From Gemmatimonadota bacterium (GTDB lineage: Bacteria > Gemmatimonadota > Gemmatimonadetes > Longimicrobiales > Longimicrobiaceae), in assembly GCA_028287185.1 (NCBI GenBank), contig JAQBQD010000124.1, positions 1 through 40,740 of the forward strand: a DNA stretch of 40,740 nt, given 5' to 3'. Below are positions 1-8,608 of the stretch, piece by piece; positions within the stretch are counted from its first letter, which is position 1; each line of letters starts with the position of its first letter. The position numbers and the translations under genes are program-made. A model generated the notes under the pieces. That model was not told where the DNA came from and ran no database searches. It saw nothing but the letters and a program-made list of their open reading frames with translations.

Positions 1-65
1 CGCGAGCGCGGCGAGCAGGCGGCGGAGGGGCGGGCGGGTCAGCGGCGGACGCGTGGAAGCGGCAG

Positions 66-94
66 GCGGCGCGGCGGAAGGTCCGCCGCGCCGC
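66..94 (-). terminator. 13-bp GC hairpin, probable terminator
   Basis: Two perfectly complementary 13-base arms (66-78 and 82-94) enclose a 3-base loop. The structure lies 43 bases beyond the stop codon of the minus-strand regulator gene that ends at 137. There is no T-tract on either strand, so intrinsic termination is an inference from stem strength and position. I see no supportable gene in positions 1-136. Confidence 0.4.
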
Positions 95-136
95 TGCAGG
101 TACGTCCGCCGGCCCCGGAGTGTCAAGCCGGGCGCG

Positions 137-973
137 TCACGCCACCAGCGACCGCTCCGCCCGCCGCCGCTCGCGCCCCTGCACGCGCAGCTCCGCCAGC
201 TCCTGCGCCAGCATGTGCGTGGCCGAGCTCAGGGCGCCAGCCTGCCGCAGCTCGCGCGGCTCCAGGCCCACCAGGTTGCGGATGGCGCGGCGGAGCGGCA
301 TGTCCGCCGCGTAGCCGCAGGCGCGCGACGCGGACGACAGCGAGTGCCCGGGGTCGTCCAGCAGGTCGCAGGCGAGCAGCACGCGCAGCCACGCCAGCAG
401 CCGGCGTGGCGGCGGAAGGTCGGCGCGGGCGCACCAGCGCAGCAGCGTGCGCTCGGTAAGCTCCAGCGCCGCCGCCATCTCGGGCGTCTGCCCGCCGGTG
501 GCCACCGTCTCGCCCGCGGCGGCCAGCAGGGCCCGCGCACGGGCGTGCAGCGAGCGGTGGACCAGGCCGGCCAGCACGCGCTCCACGGGCCGGCTCTCCA
601 GCGCGCGCAGGCGGCGCAGCAGGGCGGCGCGCGAGTCCTCCTTGCCGATGCACACCAGCTCGGCCACGCCCCACTGGCCCAGGGTGCGCAGGTCGCCGTA
701 CTGGGCCGCGCCGAAGGGGTACGCGGCCACCACCGTGGCCGAGCGGAAGTCGCGCAGGACGTCGCGCAGGGAGGGGGCGAGCACCTCGGCGTCGGCCACG
801 TACGGGTCCACCAGGGCCACCGTTCCCGGCGGCGAGGTGCGGAGCGAGCTGCGCAGCGCCTCCCACCCGTCCAGGTCCACGACCTCGCGGCGGCCGCCCA
901 CGGCCCTGCGCACGCGGTCGTGGAACTGAAGGTCGGAGTGAAGCAGGAGCAGGGGGCGGGAGCGACGCTGCAT
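137..973 (-). CDS. AraC-type HTH transcriptional regulator with pseudo-receiver-like N-terminus
   Basis: This 278-residue protein probably acts as a cytoplasmic DNA-binding regulator. Residues about 1-125 look like a divergent response-regulator receiver: a LLLLHSDLQF start, then a GTVALVDPYVADAEV segment with an Asp in the usual place. I cannot identify the complete phospho-acceptor set. Residues about 165-262 carry two helix-turn-helix stretches typical of the AraC family, including TPEMAAALELTERTLLRW and the SLSSASRACGYAADMPLRRA segment before a GLEPRELR end, which matches the usual G-x-P-x-x-x-R finish. The ATG at 971-973 is the first in frame. The downstream hairpin at 66-94 could end its transcript. 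Targets are unknown, and nothing nearby is clearly its partner. Confidence 0.75.
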   Translation of the reverse strand: MQRRSRPLLLLHSDLQFHDRVRRAVGGRREVVDLDGWEALRSSLRTSPPGTVALVDPYVADAEVLAPSLRDVLRDFRSATVVAAYPFGAAQYGDLRTLGQWGVAELVCIGKEDSRAALLRRLRALESRPVERVLAGLVHRSLHARARALLAAAGETVATGGQTPEMAAALELTERTLLRWCARADLPPPRRLLAWLRVLLACDLLDDPGHSLSSASRACGYAADMPLRRAIRNLVGLEPRELRQAGALSSATHMLAQELAELRVQGRERRRAERSLVA

Positions 974-1025
974 TGGACGGGGACGGGTGGGATCGTTTCA
1001 AGACAGGACATGCAACGAGTCCACC

Positions 1026-1054
1026 ACAATGCACCATTTCGCGCCGTTAGTCAA
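1026..1054 (-). promoter_or_regulatory. possible sigma70-like promoter for the AraC-type gene
   Basis: On the minus strand a TTGACT -35-like hexamer (1049-1054) is followed after 17 bases by CATTGT (1026-1031). The -35 is good and the -10 is poor. It lies in the 152-base gap upstream of the regulator that starts at 973, giving a leader of about 50 bases. No experimental support. Confidence 0.3.
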
Positions 1055-1125
1055 TATGGACACGGTGGGCGGCTGTTCCCGGCCCGCATGCGAAGCGTCC
1101 GATCCCGTACGTCTTTGACAGTTCT

Positions 1126-2097
1126 TTACGTGCCGTCGCGGGTGGATGGAAGACTGCCCGTCCGTTCATCCCGCGGCGCGTGGGTGGCGTTGAAGCTGCC
1201 CTCGGCGTACACCCTGTCCCCGGCCTCGTCCACCACGCGGAAGTGCCCGTGGCCGTCGTGCTCGCCCGTGAGCAGGCGCACGCGGGCGGGCAGCAGCAGG
1301 GGGGCACGGAAGGCGATCCGCAGCCGGCGCAGGGCGCACGGATCTCCCCCGAAATGACGGCGGATGAGGGCGTGCGACACACGCGCGGCGGTGGCGTAGC
1401 CGTGCAGGATGGGCCGCCGGAACCCGAAGGCGCGGGCGGTGAGCCCCCACAGGTGGATGGGGTTGTAGTCGCCCGAGGCCCGCGCGTAGCGCCGTCCCTC
1501 GCCGCCGGGAAGCGTCCAGCGCGCAATCTCGCCCCACTGCACATGGGGCTCGGAAGGAGCGGCCCCTTTGCCGCGGTGCATCGTCTCGCTCGGAGCTCTC
1601 GGCTCGGGCCGGCGCGAGCGGGCGAGCATGACGCTGGTGCTCTGGGAGCAGAGCACGCCGGCCGCGTTCCAGGTGCGCGACACCAGCGTCAGGCGCGTGC
1701 CGCCGCGCACGGGCTCGGCGCCGTCCAGCTCCAGGCGGAACCGCACGGTGTCGCCGGCCCGCAGCGGGCGGATGGGCAGCACCTCCTCTTCCAGGTGCAC
1801 CACGCCCCCCAGCGGCAGCGGCGCGTCCAGCAGGGCCAGCAACTCCAGCGCGCCGGTGGCGGCCCAGGTGGCGCCGAACAACGCCGGCACGATGGCGTCC
1901 GGCCCGCGGAAGGCCTCGATGCCGCCGCCGTCCGTGGCGGCCAGGTAGCGCAGCACCCGCGCGCCGTCCACCCGCACGCCGGACTTCTCCACGGCCACGC
2001 GCCGGCGTGGCGCGGGGGACGCCGCATCCGCCCCCCGCGCCCGCATGCCGCGCACGGCAAGCCGCGCCATCGCCCGCAGGTGGTCGATGCCGCTCAC
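1126..2097 (-). CDS. MaoC-like double hotdog-fold dehydratase/hydratase
   Basis: The 323-residue protein probably hydrates or dehydrates an acyl-CoA or acyl-carrier thioester. The C-terminal half has the R-hydratase signature: YARASGDYNPIHL near residue 210, then AFGFRRPILHGYA, giving the catalytic Asp and His of the MaoC/hydratase-2 family. The N-terminal half (about 40-155) resembles a second, non-catalytic hotdog domain, and the overall length fits the two-hotdog arrangement. The start is GTG at 2095-2097; the first internal ATG is nine codons later and is an alternative. Substrate cannot be assigned, because no beta-oxidation or PHA gene lies nearby. It stands alone, 265 bases downstream of the yjbQ-like gene on the same strand. 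Confidence 0.8.
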   Translation of the reverse strand: MSGIDHLRAMARLAVRGMRARGADAASPAPRRRVAVEKSGVRVDGARVLRYLAATDGGGIEAFRGPDAIVPALFGATWAATGALELLALLDAPLPLGGVVHLEEEVLPIRPLRAGDTVRFRLELDGAEPVRGGTRLTLVSRTWNAAGVLCSQSTSVMLARSRRPEPRAPSETMHRGKGAAPSEPHVQWGEIARWTLPGGEGRRYARASGDYNPIHLWGLTARAFGFRRPILHGYATAARVSHALIRRHFGGDPCALRRLRIAFRAPLLLPARVRLLTGEHDGHGHFRVVDEAGDRVYAEGSFNATHAPRDERTGSLPSTRDGT

Positions 2098-2362
2098 GCC
2101 GCCGCCTCCCGTCCGCCTCGTCGCATCCCCCTCCTCCGTCGCTGATCCCGGCCCTCGTCACCGTCCGACGGCCTTCCAATCGGCCATCCCGCCGGTCATC
2201 GAACGACCACGCCGCCGGATCTCCGGAATCCCACGAATCCCCAAAGGCCGGATCGGTCGAGATCTCCGGGACCGCGGACCTCCGGCCCTGCTGCGATCCC
2301 GACGCATGCAACCGGTCGACCCGGCATCCGTCGATCCGATCGCCGTCAGGTCCGCGGGGCGT

Positions 2363-2767
2363 TCACCGGGGCGAGCCGATCACCTGGACGGCGAGGCGGC
2401 GCTCGCGGGGGCCGTCGAACTCGCAGAGCCAGATGCCCTGCCACCGGCCCAGCAGCAGGTCGCCGCCGGTGACCACGACGGTGACGGAGGGGCCGAAGAA
2501 GCTGGACTTGAGATGGCTGTCGCTGTTGCCTTCGGCGTGCCGGTAGTACGCCTCGTCGCGTGGAACGAGGCGCTCCAGCTTGGCCAGCAGGTCGTGCACG
2601 ACGTCGGGATCGGCGTTCTCGTTCACCGTGACGCCGGCGGTGGTGTGCGTGCTCTGCACCACCGCCAGGCCCTCCGCCACGCCGCTGCGGCGCACCACCT
2701 CGCGCACGCGGCCGGTGACCTCCAGCATCTGCGCCCGGCGCGTGGTGCGCAGCAGCAGCGTCTCCAC
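2363..2767 (-). CDS. yjbQ: YjbQ/UPF0047 family protein (secondary thiamine-phosphate synthase-like)
   Basis: At 134 residues this has the full length of the UPF0047/YjbQ family. Visible family landmarks are VQSTHTTAGVTVNENADPDV (residues about 37-57), the segment YRHAEGNSDSHLKSSFFG with conserved His residues, and a C-terminal LGRWQGIWLCEFDGPR block. Family members such as E. coli YjbQ show weak thiamine-phosphate synthase activity and can suppress thiE loss, but the physiological role is uncertain. The start is GTG at 2765-2767, only four bases after the stop of the sugar-dehydrogenase gene, so translation is probably coupled. No thiamine genes are seen nearby. Confidence 0.85.
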   Translation of the reverse strand: METLLLRTTRRAQMLEVTGRVREVVRRSGVAEGLAVVQSTHTTAGVTVNENADPDVVHDLLAKLERLVPRDEAYYRHAEGNSDSHLKSSFFGPSVTVVVTGGDLLLGRWQGIWLCEFDGPRERRLAVQVIGSPR

Positions 2768-2771
2768 GCGC

Positions 2772-4130
2772 CTACCGTGCGCCGCGGTAGACGATGCGCC
2801 AGACGCGGCCGCCGGAGTCGTCGGTGACGTACAGCGAGCCGTCGGGCGCCGCGGCCAGGCCCATGGGGCGGTGCGCGGAGCCCGGATTGGGCTGGGCGCC
2901 CGCGAAGCCGGTGGCGAAGTCCTCGTACCGACCGCCGGGCCGCCCGCCCGCGAAGGGCACGAACACCACGCGGTAGCCCGCCTGCGGCAGCGGCGCGCGG
3001 TTCCAGGAGCCGTGGAAGGCCACGAACGCGCCGCCGCGGTAGCGCGCGGGGAACTGCCCGCCGGTGTAGAAGACGATGCTCTCCGGCGCCCAGTGCCCGG
3101 GAAACGCCATCAGCGGGTCCTTCCTGGCCGTGCACCGCCCCATCTGCCGGCCGTCTCCGCCGTACTCGGGGCCCAGCACCTTTCGCTTCGCGATGGGATC
3201 GTAGAAGCAGTACGGCCAGCCGAAGTCGTCGCCGCGGTTGACCTGGATCAGCTCCTCGCCGGGCTTCTCGGCGTTGTCCTGCGGCGAGAAGTGCGCGGGC
3301 CAGTCGCCGAGCTGGTCGCGGCCGTGCTGCAGCGCGAAGAGGCGGCCGTCGGGCGCGACGGTGATCGCCACGGCGTTGCGGATGCCGGTGGCGAAGCGCC
3401 CCGCCGCGTCCTGCCGCTGGCCCGCCCGCCCCGCATCGAAACGCCAGATGCCCGCGCGGGACGACAGCTCGGGGCAGGGGTCCATGCCCGGGGACTGGCC
3501 TTGGCGGTCGCGCTGCTGGCAGACGTTGGTGCCCGAGCCCACGTTCACGAACAGCCCGCCGCGCCCATCCATCGCGATCGTCTTCGCCGTGTGCCCGCCC
3601 GTGGGCAGCCCGGAGACGACCGTCGCCGGCGCGCCCGCGGGGACGAGGGTGCCCGGCGCCAGGGTGTAGCGCAGCACGCGGTCGTCGGGCGCGAAGTACA
3701 GGTCGCGGCCGGACAGGGCGATGCCGGTTCCCTTGTCCGCCCCGAAGCGCTGCTTCACGTCCGCCTTGCCGTCGCCGTTGGTGTCGCGCAGGGCCATCAC
3801 GCCGCCACCGCCCGTGCGCCCGCCGTCCAGCGCCACGTACACGTCGCCGTTCGCCGCCACCGCCACGTGCCGCGGCGAGGCGAGCCCGTCCGCGAACACC
3901 GTGGCGCAGAAGCCCGCAGGAAGGGCGATGCCGCCGTTCCCGGGGTCGCACGCGGGCGGCTTCGACGCCTCGGCTGCGGTCGACGGCGCCTCGGCAGACG
4001 CGGCGGGCGCGGACGGAGCTGCGGAGGTGGCGGGCGGCGCTTCCTTCGCCTGTGCGTCGCCGCCCGCGCGGGAGCATGCGGCCGCGGCGAGCAGGAGCGC
4101 CGGGAGGGCGATTCGGGAGATGGCGGTCAT
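2772..4130 (-). CDS. PQQ-dependent sugar dehydrogenase family lipoprotein (glucose/sorbosone dehydrogenase-like beta-propeller)
   Basis: The 452-residue protein begins with a lipoprotein signal: a positively charged start, a hydrophobic stretch and an LLAAAACSR lipobox with Cys near residue 19. It is therefore probably anchored on the periplasmic side. A low-complexity Ala/Pro/Ser linker follows. The propeller shows soluble glucose dehydrogenase family features: LPAGFCATVFADGLASPRHV, a GIRNAVAI segment, a LFALQHGRDQLGDWP segment, and GLAAAPDGSLYVTDDSGGRVWRI at the end. These enzymes oxidise aldoses with PQQ, though many relatives are uncharacterised and no PQQ synthesis genes are in the window. 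The start at 4128-4130 was preferred over an upstream in-frame ATG at 4289 because only the former places the signal peptide at the terminus. It is immediately followed by the yjbQ-like gene. Confidence 0.8.
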   Translation of the reverse strand: MTAISRIALPALLLAAAACSRAGGDAQAKEAPPATSAAPSAPAASAEAPSTAAEASKPPACDPGNGGIALPAGFCATVFADGLASPRHVAVAANGDVYVALDGGRTGGGGVMALRDTNGDGKADVKQRFGADKGTGIALSGRDLYFAPDDRVLRYTLAPGTLVPAGAPATVVSGLPTGGHTAKTIAMDGRGGLFVNVGSGTNVCQQRDRQGQSPGMDPCPELSSRAGIWRFDAGRAGQRQDAAGRFATGIRNAVAITVAPDGRLFALQHGRDQLGDWPAHFSPQDNAEKPGEELIQVNRGDDFGWPYCFYDPIAKRKVLGPEYGGDGRQMGRCTARKDPLMAFPGHWAPESIVFYTGGQFPARYRGGAFVAFHGSWNRAPLPQAGYRVVFVPFAGGRPGGRYEDFATGFAGAQPNPGSAHRPMGLAAAPDGSLYVTDDSGGRVWRIVYRGAR

Positions 4131-4314
4131 GGGATGCTGCGCTCCGGCCGATGGGGCGTGGTCGCGAGTGGATGCCGGGAGGTGCGCGATGCGCCACCCG
4201 CCCGTTGTCCGCGGTACCCTCCGCGCGTTCCGCACGTGGCGCGCCGCGGGGATGGGGAACGTCGGTCGACGGGATGCGGACGGATGCACGCCGGGTCCCT
4301 GTCCTCCGGCCCCG

Positions 4315-4731
4315 TCAGTTGAGCCCGCTGGCGGCGGGCGGAGGGCCGCTGACCATGAGCGTGGTCTCGTGCGGCGGGGAGTCGCCGATGGTGATGACGA
4401 AGCGGTAGGTGCCCGGGCGGGGGAACTGGATGCCCACGAGGGAGAACACCTGGTTGGCCGAGAACACCTCGGCCGGTGGCAGGTGGGGGATCATCATCTC
4501 GCCCGCGGCCTCGAACAGGGGGTCGCCGGCGTCGTCCACCAAGCGCACCTGCACCGGCAGCGAGCGGCCCGCGTCGCCCGCCTCGGCCAGCACGCGGAAG
4601 CAGAACACCAGGCGCGGGTGCACCACGGGAAAGTCGTTCGCGCCGATGCGGTCGAAGATGCCCAGCACGTTGAGCTTGCCTTCCTGCGACACGTTGGCTT
4701 CATCGGCCACGAAGGCCATGGGGATCTTCAT
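4315..4731 (-). CDS. DUF6941-like conserved protein of unknown function
   Basis: The 138-residue protein reads MKIPMAFVADEANVSQEGKL at its start and continues NVLGIFDRIGANDFP. This pattern is shared with a family of small proteins annotated as DUF6941, whose function is not known to me. The rest looks like a compact beta-sandwich, with FCFRVLAE, an RFVITIGDSPPHE segment and no signal peptide or membrane helix. The ATG at 4729-4731 overlaps the stop of the upstream lipoprotein gene in the ATGA arrangement, so the two are translationally coupled. A longer in-frame extension to 6030 exists but lies within the upstream gene in another frame and is not coding. A 184-base gap separates it from the sugar dehydrogenase downstream. 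Confidence 0.7.
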   Translation of the reverse strand: MKIPMAFVADEANVSQEGKLNVLGIFDRIGANDFPVVHPRLVFCFRVLAEAGDAGRSLPVQVRLVDDAGDPLFEAAGEMMIPHLPPAEVFSANQVFSLVGIQFPRPGTYRFVITIGDSPPHETTLMVSGPPPAASGLN

Positions 4732-5798
4732 CTTCCTGCTCCTTCCTGCGATGTGGGTCCGGCGGAGGGCGCCGGGCAGTCGTCCGGTCCCTTCCGCACC
4801 CAGAGGCGCGTGACGCGGGTGGTGTCCGGCAGCAGCGCCGGGTCGTCGTGCCCCCCGCCCCATTCCTCCGGGGGCTTGGCTCCCAGCGCGAAGCGGATGC
4901 CGGGCGCGGCGGGGAACCACACCACCACGTCCCCCGTGGCCATGGCGGCGCAGGGGCCGCCGTAGCGGGCGCGCAGGTCGCCCAGCGCGCTCCCCACGCC
5001 CACACCCGCCGGCGTGGAAAGGCCGCTGTCCCGCACCATGACGCGTGCCACCGTGTCGCCCGAGAGCGTGGCGAGCAGGACGTGCCCGGCCAGCGGGAAG
5101 GCGATGCCCTTCTCGCGCGTTCCCTCCGCCGTCCACGCGGTGTCCCGGGCGCCCGGGCAGAGCGCGCGCAGCTCCTCGGCCGGCATGCCCAGCCGCACGC
5201 CGCCCACGCCGTAGCGCATGACGTGCGCGTCGCCCGCACCGCACGCCGCGGCGGTGGGCGTCGGGGGATGCAGCGTGTCTTCCACCGCCGGCCCCAGCGC
5301 GCGTCCGTCCGCACCCACCACGGTGGCCCGGACGACGAGCGCGACGGCGGAGGTGTCCGCCGGGCGCGCGGATGCCGGCAGGCGCACGCGCTGCGTGAAC
5401 GCGGCCGACTGTCCGGGCGCGAGCATGCCCAGCGCCCACGTGAGCAGCGTGCCGCCCGCCGCCGCCGTCCGGGTGGGAGCGGCCGCCGGCGGCGCTCCGG
5501 GTGCAGCCGGCGTGGAGTCCGGCGCCGGCTCGATCGGCGACTGGATGAACACCTGCAGCCGCGCGCCGGACACGGGTGCCCGCGAGCGGTTCGCCACCGT
5601 GGCGCCCACGTCCGCCGCGCGCCCGAACGCCAGCGAGTCGGGCACGTGAAGGTCGATCTGCACGCCCTCCGCCGCCTGCACCGTCACCGGCGGCGGGGTG
5701 GCCGCTCCGGAGCCCGCGTCCGCGCCGTCCTTTCCGCACGCGGCGAGGGTGGCGACGCAAGCCGCCATGGCCGCCGCCCTCCGAATCCGCGTGGTCAT
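4728..5798 (-). CDS. hypothetical lipoprotein with DUF11-like repeat and C-terminal stability domain
   Basis: The 356-residue product starts with an arginine-rich segment, a hydrophobic core and an ATLAACGKDG lipobox (Cys near residue 21), so it is likely exported and lipid-anchored. Residues about 35-160 resemble a CARDB/DUF11-type Ig-like domain (SLAFGRAADVGATVANRSRA, then LGMLAPGQSAAFTQRVRLPA). Residues about 190-340 hold a separate domain with CPGARDTAWTAEG and LGDLRARYGGPC. I do not recognise a specific family and assign no function. The ATG at 5796-5798 is preceded by GGAGGTG; another ATG seven codons upstream (5819) is possible. The long in-frame extension to 7310 is antisense to the LOG gene and was discarded. 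The stop overlaps the DUF6941-like gene. Confidence 0.7.
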   Translation of the reverse strand: MTTRIRRAAAMAACVATLAACGKDGADAGSGAATPPPVTVQAAEGVQIDLHVPDSLAFGRAADVGATVANRSRAPVSGARLQVFIQSPIEPAPDSTPAAPGAPPAAAPTRTAAAGGTLLTWALGMLAPGQSAAFTQRVRLPASARPADTSAVALVVRATVVGADGRALGPAVEDTLHPPTPTAAACGAGDAHVMRYGVGGVRLGMPAEELRALCPGARDTAWTAEGTREKGIAFPLAGHVLLATLSGDTVARVMVRDSGLSTPAGVGVGSALGDLRARYGGPCAAMATGDVVVWFPAAPGIRFALGAKPPEEWGGGHDDPALLPDTTRVTRLWVRKGPDDCPAPSAGPTSQEGAGR

Positions 5799-6239
5799 CA
5801 CCTCCGCTCTCCGCATCCAGTCCCCGTCGTCGAAACCACCGTTCGTCCCGCGCATGATCGACCGTCGACCGAACGACCGTCGAAAAGTCCTGTCGAGCCT
5901 GTCCGTCCCGGCGGTCGAATGGAGATCGAACGAGCCGGGTTTCCTCGTCCGGATCGGTGCCGCGGAGGGTTCGGCCCCGGACGTCGTTTCTGCGAAGCAC
6001 AAACCTGCGTGTCGCGGGGCGGACGTGCAACGACGCGGCGGCGCCGTTCGGACACCGGGTCCGCGCCGACGGCGCATCTCCGGACGTGCAGCCCGAGCTC
6101 CGGTGCCGGGCGGGGATGTGCGGCGATCGGCAGAGAGCCCTGGCGAGCCCCGCTTTTGCGTGGCGGCGCGGGGACCTATCTTGTCACCCCCGGCGCCGCC
6201 CAGGGCAGCCCGGGATCTCCGCCACCGCGAACGCCGTCC
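5799..6239. other. 441-base divergent intergenic region
   Basis: This region separates the minus-strand lipoprotein gene from the plus-strand LOG gene. It contains the promoter candidate at 6154-6182. Its left half is unusually rich in TCGA, GATCG and CGACC words compared with the flanking genes. I see no supportable gene; the open frames here have no start context or recognisable product. Confidence 0.6.
6154..6182 (+). promoter_or_regulatory. promoter candidate for the LOG-family gene
   Basis: TTTTGC (6154-6159), a 17-base spacer and TATCTT (6177-6182) lie 57 bases before the start codon. The same layout, TTTTCG-N17-TACCTT at a similar distance, occurs before the glycosyltransferase gene (15526-15554), which strengthens the call. 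Confidence 0.45.
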
Positions 6240-7079
6240 ATGACCGAGCCCCGGCAGCAGCCCAACCCGTCGCTGAACCGCGCCGCCCGCGCCGGAACCC
6301 CCACCGAGGACGAGCGGCTGCTGGTGAGCCCCGCCGCCGCCGACGGGCAGCGCGCGAACTTCACCAGCTCGGACCCGTGGCGGGTGTTCCGCATCATGGG
6401 CGAGTTCGTGGAGGGGTTCGACGCGCTGGCCAAGGTGGGGCGGGCGGTCACCATCTTCGGCTCGGCGCGCGTGCCGCCGGGGCACCCGGAGTACCTGGCG
6501 GCCACCGAGACCGCGCGGCTGCTGGCACAGGCGGGGTTCAGCATCATCACCGGCGGCGGGCCGGGGATCATGGAGGCGGCCAACAAGGGGGCGCGCGAGG
6601 CGGGGGGGCTTTCCATCGGCGCCAACATCGAGCTGCCCTTCGAGCAGGGGATCAACCCCTACGTCGACATCGCCATCAACTTCCGCTACTTCTTCGTCCG
6701 CAAGACGATGTTCGTGAAGTACGCCGAGGCGTTCGTGATCTTTCCCGGCGGGTTCGGCACGCTGGACGAGCTGTTCGAGTCGCTGACGCTGATCCAGACG
6801 GGCAAGATCCGCCACTTCCCCGTGGTGCTGTTCGGCACCGCGTACTGGAGCGGCCTGATCGGGTGGATCCGCGACACGCTGCTGGCCGAGGGCAAGGTGT
6901 CGCCCGACGACCTGAACCTGCTGGTGGTGACGGATTCGCCCGCCGAGGCGGTGCGCGTGGTGCTGGAACGCCACGAGAAGGCACGGGAGGCCGCCACCGA
7001 CCTGGCCCACGGCCGAAAGCCCGAGCCGCCGAACGCCGGAGAGACGCCGCCCGAGCCGGAGAAGCACGACGCGCAGTAG
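6240..7079 (+). CDS. LOG-family Rossmann-fold protein (TIGR00730, nucleotide 5'-monophosphate nucleosidase-like)
   Basis: The 279-residue protein carries the two hallmarks of the LOG/lysine-decarboxylase-like family: GGGPGIMEAANKGA near residue 105 and FPGGFGTLDELFE from about residue 168, the PGG-x-GT-xx-E phosphoribohydrolase motif. Family members cleave the ribose-base bond of adenosine 5'-monophosphate or its cytokinin forms; in bacteria the substrate is often unclear. It is longer than the minimal 190-residue LOG because of an N-terminal extension of about 65 residues and a charged C-terminal tail of about 25. The ATG at 6240-6242 is the first in frame after the candidate promoter. It appears to be monocistronic, with a REP-like double hairpin starting at its last stop base. 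Confidence 0.85.
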   Translation: MTEPRQQPNPSLNRAARAGTPTEDERLLVSPAAADGQRANFTSSDPWRVFRIMGEFVEGFDALAKVGRAVTIFGSARVPPGHPEYLAATETARLLAQAGFSIITGGGPGIMEAANKGAREAGGLSIGANIELPFEQGINPYVDIAINFRYFFVRKTMFVKYAEAFVIFPGGFGTLDELFESLTLIQTGKIRHFPVVLFGTAYWSGLIGWIRDTLLAEGKVSPDDLNLLVVTDSPAEAVRVVLERHEKAREAATDLAHGRKPEPPNAGETPPEPEKHDAQ

Positions 7080-7131
7080 GCCCTCACCCGGCGGGCTGAG
7101 ACCCGCCACCCTTTCCCGCACGCGGGAGAGA
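7079..7131 (+). repeat. REP-like double-hairpin element, copy A
   Basis: The element starts on the last base of the LOG stop codon. Its first 34 bases (7079-7112) are identical to the reverse complement of 22621-22654. It contains two hairpins, GGCGGG-ctgaga-CCCGCC and CCCGC-AC-GCGGG. It could act as a terminator for the LOG gene as well as being a dispersed repeat. Confidence 0.7.
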
Positions 7132-7254
7132 GGAAGGACGGCAGGTGTTCCGCGCGATCGGCGCTTTCCCGCGCAGGTCGCGGCGGCGGCGCGAAAGCGA
7201 TCGTGACCCGGAGGGCGGAGACCCACGGGCGGTTTCGTGGGGCTCCGTCTTGCT

Positions 7255-7275
7255 GGGAACGGTCGTTTCGTTCCC
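7255..7275 (+). other. 7-bp hairpin in 5' region of deoxyhypusine-synthase homologue
   Basis: GGGAACG (7255-7261) and CGTTCCC (7269-7275) enclose a 7-base loop about 90 bases before the start codon at 7364. It could be a leader structure or an operator. I see no family match. Confidence 0.3.
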
Positions 7276-7363
7276 TGCAAGATAGAGCGCGGTGGCCGCG
7301 AAGCGGGCATTCGCCCAAGCAGTGGTCCTCACCATCAGACGACCGACGAGGAAGGCCCGGAGA

Positions 7364-8524
7364 ATGGCACAGAGCAAGTACCTGAGCGGCAAGCGCATCG
7401 AGCCCACGCGCATCGGGGGCGGGATGAGCGTCTCGGCGCTGGTGGACGGCACCTTCCAGGCGTACAACGCGGCGCGGCTGCGCGAGGGCTGCCACCTGCT
7501 GACGCGCAAGATGCTGGAGGACGACGTCACGGTGGGCCTGACCATGACGGGCGCGCTGACGCCGGCGGGGCTGGGGATGAGCTCCATCATCCCGCTGATC
7601 GAGGCGGGGTTCGTGGACTGGATCATCTCCACGGGCGCCAACCTCTATCACGACACGCACTTCGGCATCGGGCTGGAGCTTCGGCAGGGAAGCGCCACCA
7701 TCAGCGACACGGTGCTGCGCGAGGAGGAGGTCGTGCGCATCTACGACATCTTCTTCGACTACAGCGTGCTGCTGGACACGGACGCCTTCTTCCGCACCAT
7801 CATCACCGGGCCCGAGTTCCAGCGCCCGATGTCGACGGCGGAGTTCCACTACCTGTGCGGCAGGTACGTGGCGGCGCGCGAGGAGGAGCTGGGGATCGGG
7901 CGCAAGTCGCTGCTCGCGGCGGCGTACGAGCACGCGGTGCCCATCTACACCTCGTCGCCGGGCGACTCGTCCATCGGGATGAACGTGGCAGCCAAGGCGC
8001 TGCAGGGGAACAAGCTGTCGTTCGACGTGAACGCGGACGTGAACGAGACGGCGGCCATCGTGCTGGACGCCAAGCGCGGCGGCGGAAAGAGCGCCATCTG
8101 GATCCTGGGCGGCGGCAGCCCCAAGAACTTCGCGCTGCAGACGGAGCCGCAGATCCAGGAGGTGATGGGCATCGACGAGCGCGGCCACGACTACTTTTTG
8201 CAGATCACCGACGCGCGCCCCGACACGGGCGGCCTGAGCGGCGCCACGCCCGCCGAGGCGGTGAGCTGGGGCAAGATCGACCCCGACCGCCTGCCCGACG
8301 CGGTGGTCTGCTACCTGGACAGCACCGTGGCGCTGCCGATTTTGGCCGCGTACTCGCTGGACCAGCACGCCCCGCGCAAGCCCCGGCGCCTGTTCGACCG
8401 GCGCGAGCAGATGATGGACCGCATCCGCGCCGAGTACGAGAAGTCCGAGCGCAACGAGGCCGCCCAGGAGACCGCCCGCGGCCACGCCGGCCACGCGCCG
8501 CACATGCTGGAGCGGGACCGATAG
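7364..8524 (+). CDS. deoxyhypusine synthase family protein (bacterial homologue)
   Basis: The 386-residue protein is recognisable as a deoxyhypusine-synthase fold enzyme by [20 protein letters not shown] and [19 protein letters not shown] in the first third, [16 protein letters not shown] in the middle, and AEAVSWGKI near residues 296-305. The active-site lysine equivalent is K304. The eukaryotic enzyme moves the aminobutyl group of spermidine to eIF5A using NAD. Bacteria lack eIF5A, so bacterial homologues probably act in polyamine metabolism (for example homospermidine-type chemistry) or on an unknown acceptor. The ATG at 7364 follows a GGAG-containing site; no earlier start fits the family. 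No other polyamine gene is in the window. It appears to be a single gene, followed 84 bases later by the two-gene nucleotidyltransferase pair. Confidence 0.85.
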   Translation: MAQSKYLSGKRIEPTRIGGGMSVSALVDGTFQAYNAARLREGCHLLTRKMLEDDVTVGLTMTGALTPAGLGMSSIIPLIEAGFVDWIISTGANLYHDTHFGIGLELRQGSATISDTVLREEEVVRIYDIFFDYSVLLDTDAFFRTIITGPEFQRPMSTAEFHYLCGRYVAAREEELGIGRKSLLAAAYEHAVPIYTSSPGDSSIGMNVAAKALQGNKLSFDVNADVNETAAIVLDAKRGGGKSAIWILGGGSPKNFALQTEPQIQEVMGIDERGHDYFLQITDARPDTGGLSGATPAEAVSWGKIDPDRLPDAVVCYLDSTVALPILAAYSLDQHAPRKPRRLFDRREQMMDRIRAEYEKSERNEAAQETARGHAGHAPHMLERDR

Positions 8525-8608
8525 CACGCGAACGGGCGGCGGCTGGAACGACTGTGCCAGCCGCCGGCCTTCCATCCGGAGTCGAGCAACCTGCGTCGGG
8601 AACGGGAG

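Noticed and set aside
1..136. Possible truncated gene at the left edge
   Set aside because: No frame gives a recognisable product and a strong hairpin occupies the middle of the stretch.
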